DNA of 64,000 nucleotides from Kocuria sp. TGY1127_2 (GTDB taxonomy: Bacteria > Actinomycetota > Actinomycetes > Actinomycetales > Micrococcaceae). Numbering within the stretch: the stretch's first letter is position 1; each line of letters begins with the position of its first letter. Below are positions 60,319-64,000 of the stretch, piece by piece. The position numbers were made by a program, and so were the translations under genes. The DNA is taken from positions 310,001 to 374,000 of the forward strand of contig NZ_AP022834.1 in NCBI RefSeq assembly GCF_013394385.1, given 5' to 3'. The notes under the pieces were generated by a model, which worked only from the letters and a program-made list of their open reading frames with translations, ran no database searches and was not told where the DNA came from.

Positions 60319-61569
60319 CTATTTGAAAGACATTTTCCATTGTGCTTTCGTGTCCGTCACCTTGACCTGGACCAGAACATTGGCCTCATCTTTGGTCGCG
60401 TCGGGGAAATTCACATTGGCCTTGTTGCCCTTGGTGACGTTTTCGTGGAATACCGAATCCCCCTTGAGATCGTATGCTTCCACCTCGAAGGAATCATCGC
60501 CCAGGTTCTCGAAGGTCGCGGACTTCTTGGGTCCTTGGTACACGAATGCGACGGTTCCGTTGCTCTGCATCGTCTTGTCACCTTCCGACTTGATGGCATT
60601 GCCGTCGTAGACCTTGATCTCCCATTTTCCGTCCGTGGCATCGACGTTGAATCCCTTGGGATTTCCGTAAAGGCCATCCATATCTATCCAGCTGGAACCG
60701 GAGGTCTCGTCGATGTCATTGGCGTACAGCCCGGCGTCCTCGCCCTTGTCATCGAGTCCCCACAAGGCGAAGTTCGAATCACCCTGGTACCAGTACTCGA
60801 CGTAGTAGACCTGTCCATCCTCGAGCTTGTCCGTTTTGACCTTCTGAGAGCCTTCCCCGGTGAACTCGACGACGGGGTCGGCGTCATTGGCCGGAATGTT
60901 GGCCTGCTCGGGGCGCATTCCCGACGGCCCGTCGCCCGAAGCGGAAGCTTCCGGAGAGCTGTTCGCGCTGTCGGAGGCATTGCCGGATTCCGACGCAGAA
61001 CTCGATGTCGCCGCTTTCGAATCCCCCGAATCCTGCGTGTTACCGAATACCCCTGTCAGCGCGAGAACCAAACCTATGACCAGGATGAGAAGAATAGCGC
61101 CGATGATCGAGAGAATACCGGCCGAGGTCGCAAAGAAATTTTTTTTGCGAGGAGGCTGATTCCGCGGATTGCCGTTCCATCCGCTTCCTTGCGGAGGCGG
61201 ATTTTCCTGCCCCTGATGCCCCCAACCGTCGGGTTGCTGCTGTTGATACTGACGTGTGGGGGCCGGTCCCTCAGTCTGAGAATTCTCTGCGCGGCTGGCC
61301 TGCGAGGAGCCCCAGCCGTTCTGCGAGGAATCGGGAGCTTCATCGCCCGGCTGCTCCTCGTGCGGTTGTGGTGCCTGCTGCGGTTCGTCAGGGATGAACG
61401 ATGGGTCTTCGGGGTGCGCCGAAGGGACAGGGTTGCCATTCTCATCGGTCCAGAAAATCCATCCTTGCGGGGCCGGTCCCCAACTGGGATCCGGACGCCA
61501 TCCTGGATCCGGGGACCAACCTTCCGGAGGCTGCGGCCAATGGGGCGGAGGGTTGAATCGAAGTGCCAT
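60319..61569 (-). CDS. Pro/Trp-rich single-pass membrane protein, function unknown
   Basis: 416 residues. Residues 1-40 are built of proline/tryptophan motifs (PPPHWPQPPEGWSPDPGWRPDP), then a low-complexity Gln/Pro/Gly region to ~145, a basic patch (RNQPPRKKNFF), one transmembrane helix (~150-173), a Ser/Ala-rich spacer to ~215 and an extracytoplasmic domain of ~200 residues with many Trp/Tyr/Asp (VYYVEYWYQGDSNFALWGLDD). The layout suits a sensor or cell-envelope protein; the outer domain is not one I recognise. The first gene divergent from the CPBP protease across ~220 bp. Confidence 0.75.
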   Translation of the reverse strand: MALRFNPPPHWPQPPEGWSPDPGWRPDPSWGPAPQGWIFWTDENGNPVPSAHPEDPSFIPDEPQQAPQPHEEQPGDEAPDSSQNGWGSSQASRAENSQTEGPAPTRQYQQQQPDGWGHQGQENPPPQGSGWNGNPRNQPPRKKNFFATSAGILSIIGAILLILVIGLVLALTGVFGNTQDSGDSKAATSSSASESGNASDSANSSPEASASGDGPSGMRPEQANIPANDADPVVEFTGEGSQKVKTDKLEDGQVYYVEYWYQGDSNFALWGLDDKGEDAGLYANDIDETSGSSWIDMDGLYGNPKGFNVDATDGKWEIKVYDGNAIKSEGDKTMQSNGTVAFVYQGPKKSATFENLGDDSFEVEAYDLKGDSVFHENVTKGNKANVNFPDATKDEANVLVQVKVTDTKAQWKMSFK

Positions 61570-61791
61570 GAGGACGATTCCTTAGTAAAATTATGTGATT
61601 GACGATTCAAGTGTGACACGAAGTTTCAAAGTTTGCTGATAATTCGGTCGCCGAAACGTGGGCCTTCGTTGCATCACGCGGAATTGTTTGACGGCAGCGC
61701 GCCATTCGGTCGAAAAGACCATGAATTGATGTCAGTCGAACGGTTCAACCCCCGCGTCACTTCTCTGCCGGGACCGCATAGGGTAGAGAAC

Positions 61792-62970
61792 ATGGAAGAA
61801 CCCGCATCCACCTCGCGATCCTCGACGAACCCGGAGATACCTGATGTGCCGAATGGCCGGCCGCGGGGCTCGAGGCCCTATCCCGCAGGGCTTGATGCTC
61901 GGTCGGCCGACGCAGCCGGGAGCCTCGAGGCTGCTCACGCATACAGGGCCGCGGGCGCGCCGCGTCTCAATGATGTGCCTCTTTCGCCATTGCCGTATCA
62001 CCGGCTCTGGCGAGCCGATCCTTTTCACAGGTGGTGGAAACCACTGGTCGAGTTCTGCATATCGGGCCCTCTTTATTTCATCCTCGCGATAGTGATTTCC
62101 ATACCTATGTTCCTGATGCCTTTTGTGACCGGTTCTGAACCGCTCACATTGGGCCCGAACGGTTACCCGGAGGGGATGTTTTCCCACCCGGTGCTTTTCC
62201 TGTTCATGTTTCTCAGCATTGCAGTCATGGCGCCCTGCGTCCTTTTGGCGAGGCTCATCATGGGTCCCAAACCGCTGGGGCTCCTGTTCTCGGTTGCTGG
62301 AAAACTGCGATGGAAGTGGTTGGCGACGTGTTTGGGACTTGGTATTGCTCTCTTTGTCGTTTTCCAAGGACTGAGCGTCTGGATCTCGGCGGCATCCGGC
62401 GCGGGACCGGTTTCCCCAAGTTTCGACCCGGCCACGGGCTGGTGGATTCTGGCCATCATCCTGCTTGTGGTCCCGCTGCAATGTGCTGCCGAGGAATTGG
62501 CGTTCCGAGGATTTCTCATGCAGGCGGTGGGGCGTTGGCTCAAACATCCGATCTGGGCCGTGATCCTGCCTGCGCCATTCTTCGTTCTCAGCCACGGATA
62601 CGGGCTCTGGGGTCTTCTCAGCGTCGGAATCCTGGCCGTGATCGCCGGAATCCTGTGCATCGCCACGGGCGGTTTGGAGGCCTCTATCGGTCTGCACGTC
62701 AGCAACAATATGACCACGGTTCTGCTGGGACTTTTCGGTTTCGCAGACCCTTTCGGTGCGGTCGACCCAGGGCCGATGGACGCCGTCGTGACTCTTGTGG
62801 TGGACGGACTCTACGCGGTTCTCGTGCTCTGGGTATCGCGCCGTCGCCACCTCACCACTGGCCGTGACCCCGGCACGAGCTGGCCGGCATGGCCAGGCTG
62901 GGCACTGCACAATGCCGGTGCAGGAAATGCCGACGCCTCGACACCAATGATCCCCAGGAGGACAGTATGA
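61792..62970 (+). CDS. CPBP-family intramembrane metalloprotease
   Basis: 392 residues, about eight transmembrane segments. The protease motif EELAFRG (E-E-x3-R) and FFVLSHGYGLWG and LEASIGLHVSNN supply the Glu/His residues of CPBP (CAAX protease-like) enzymes. The N-terminal ~70 residues are hydrophilic and disordered. I chose ATG 61792 (MEEPAST), with GGGTAGAG upstream; ATG 61729 is a possible longer start. It overlaps the M18 gene by 4 nt, so the two are cotranscribed. The natural substrate is unknown. Confidence 0.82.
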   Translation: MEEPASTSRSSTNPEIPDVPNGRPRGSRPYPAGLDARSADAAGSLEAAHAYRAAGAPRLNDVPLSPLPYHRLWRADPFHRWWKPLVEFCISGPLYFILAIVISIPMFLMPFVTGSEPLTLGPNGYPEGMFSHPVLFLFMFLSIAVMAPCVLLARLIMGPKPLGLLFSVAGKLRWKWLATCLGLGIALFVVFQGLSVWISAASGAGPVSPSFDPATGWWILAIILLVVPLQCAAEELAFRGFLMQAVGRWLKHPIWAVILPAPFFVLSHGYGLWGLLSVGILAVIAGILCIATGGLEASIGLHVSNNMTTVLLGLFGFADPFGAVDPGPMDAVVTLVVDGLYAVLVLWVSRRRHLTTGRDPGTSWPAWPGWALHNAGAGNADASTPMIPRRTV

Positions 62971-64000
62971 CCGAACACAGCAACTCGCTGACCACTTTCG
63001 ATCCCGCCGCAAATGCCGAAGATCTCGCGGCATTCGTTGCGGCGTCGCCCTCGTCATATCATGCGGTTCGAGAGGCTGCCCGTCGTCTGGACGCGGCAGG
63101 ATTCCAAGAGCAGGCAGAAACCGCGGACTTCACCCCGGCCTCTGGCGGACGCTACATCATTCGGGACGGCGCGCTCATCGCCTGGTACACACCGGAAGCT
63201 GCGACGTCGAGCAGCGGATTTCGCATCGTGGGAGCGCACACGGATTCGCCCTCGTTCAAGCTCAAACCCAAATCCTCGATCGACCGTTTCGGATGGCATC
63301 AGATCGGTGTCGAGGTCTACGGCGGTGCCTTGCTGAACTCGTGGCTCGATCGCGAACTGTGTCTCGCCGGGCGCCTCACCACGCGGGACGAGGGCCTGAT
63401 CAACGAGAGGCTCGTGACCACCGGTCCCGTTGCCCGAATCCCGCAATTGGCGATTCATCTCGATCGGGGGGCCAATGACGGTCTCAAGCTGGATCGGCAG
63501 ACCCACGTCCAACCCATTTGGGGCGCGGGGGAGGCGCCCGGCGATGTGCTCGCCTATGTGGCCTCCCACGCCGTCGACGGTGAGGCCATCGACCCGGAGA
63601 CGATTCTGGGTTATGACATCGTCCTCGCAGACACGCAGCCTCCTCGGGTCTTCGGGGCGAATGGCGAATTTCTCGCGTCAGGACGTCTCGACAACATCTC
63701 CTCGGTCCATGCGGGCGTCGAAGCCCTGACCCGTGCTTCCGCTGGCGAGGTCGGCGGGAACAAGACTTTGGTGCTGGCCGCCTTCGACCACGAGGAAATA
63801 GGCTCGACCTCCCGCTCCGGGGCGGCCGGGCCCATCTTGGAAGACATCTTGGTTCGAATCTCCGGAAGTCAGGGTGGCGGTGCTGAAGACTATCGTTGCG
63901 CTCTCGCGAATTCCGTGTGCCTTTCCTCGGATGCCGGACATCTCGTTCATCCCAACTATCCCGGGCATCACGATCCGAACAACCAGCCGCAACCGGGAGC
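62967..64000 (+). CDS. M18-family aspartyl aminopeptidase, 3' truncated
   Basis: 344 codons before the window ends, of an expected ~430. M18 metal ligands: His/Asp in VGAHTDSPSF, Asp in GRLDNISSVHA, Glu-Glu in AFDHEEIGS, Asp in LSSDAGHLVHPNYPG. It removes N-terminal acidic residues from peptides in the cytoplasm. It starts ATGA overlapping the CPBP gene, with CCAGGAGG upstream. The reading frame is intact to the edge. Confidence 0.93.
   Translation, partial: MTEHSNSLTTFDPAANAEDLAAFVAASPSSYHAVREAARRLDAAGFQEQAETADFTPASGGRYIIRDGALIAWYTPEAATSSSGFRIVGAHTDSPSFKLKPKSSIDRFGWHQIGVEVYGGALLNSWLDRELCLAGRLTTRDEGLINERLVTTGPVARIPQLAIHLDRGANDGLKLDRQTHVQPIWGAGEAPGDVLAYVASHAVDGEAIDPETILGYDIVLADTQPPRVFGANGEFLASGRLDNISSVHAGVEALTRASAGEVGGNKTLVLAAFDHEEIGSTSRSGAAGPILEDILVRISGSQGGGAEDYRCALANSVCLSSDAGHLVHPNYPGHHDPNNQPQPG

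Overview
The window is a 64 kb piece of a high-GC actinobacterial chromosome. The composition, frequent GTG/TTG starts, an IdeR/DtxR-type iron box and actinobacterial-style genes fit this; Micrococcales is my guess, but no marker gene fixes the genus. I recognised no rRNA, tRNA, CRISPR array, insertion sequence or integrase. Both ends cut genes: an alcohol dehydrogenase on the left and an M18 aminopeptidase on the right.

Left block (1-13.4 kb). After an alcohol dehydrogenase and an MFS exporter comes a LysR regulator divergent from a nine-cistron catabolic run. The first cistron is an M24-fold hydrolase very like ectoine hydrolase (DoeA/EutD). It is followed by a fold-I aminotransferase, an M20 deacylase, an MHS-type transporter, an SDR, a class-III aminotransferase, a semialdehyde dehydrogenase and alanine dehydrogenase. 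Most junctions are 4-nt stop/start overlaps. The set reads as uptake, ring opening, deacylation, transamination and oxidation of an ectoine-like compound, with alanine dehydrogenase regenerating pyruvate and releasing ammonium. A strong bidirectional hairpin ends it.

13.4-18.9 kb (minus strand). A YjiH-type membrane protein, an FMN reductase, a SnoaL-like protein and two Gfo/Idh/MocA oxidoreductases lie here. The intergenic regions contain several palindromes and a three-copy 20-nt repeat.

Exopolysaccharide locus (19.4-36.9 kb, all plus strand). It holds four GT4 glycosyltransferases, an aldo/keto reductase, a GMC oxidoreductase, a WcaF-like acetyltransferase, a Wzy-like polymerase, a low-Mr tyrosine phosphatase, a Wzz/BY-kinase fusion, a Wzx-like flippase and another glycosyltransferase. 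It ends with an SGNH-type Tat lipoprotein, a beta-helix protein and a LamG-like protein. No initiating phosphoglycosyltransferase is visible.

Inositol-type locus (37-51.7 kb). A LacI regulator is followed by two transcription units, each with a TGGACCGGTCCA operator at its promoter. They encode an aldehyde dehydrogenase, IolD, an HpaI-type aldolase, a D-2-hydroxyacid dehydrogenase, a Gfo/Idh dehydrogenase, an SDR and an IolE-like isomerase/dehydratase, and end in a wrecked iolG remnant. After an iron-regulated siderophore-interacting protein come, on the minus strand, a TSUP permease, IolB and a GntR/HutC regulator, then a plus-strand sugar-porter transporter. IolC and IolJ are missing from the window, so the lower pathway may be a variant.

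Right block (51.8-64 kb). Here are a pyrimidine-dimer glycosylase, a TIGR01777 epimerase, a RarD-like permease and an NRAMP transporter. Convergent to these is a biotin carboxylase-BCCP plus fused KipI-KipA operon resembling a split urea carboxylase. A Pro/Trp-rich membrane protein, a CPBP protease and the M18 aminopeptidase close the window.
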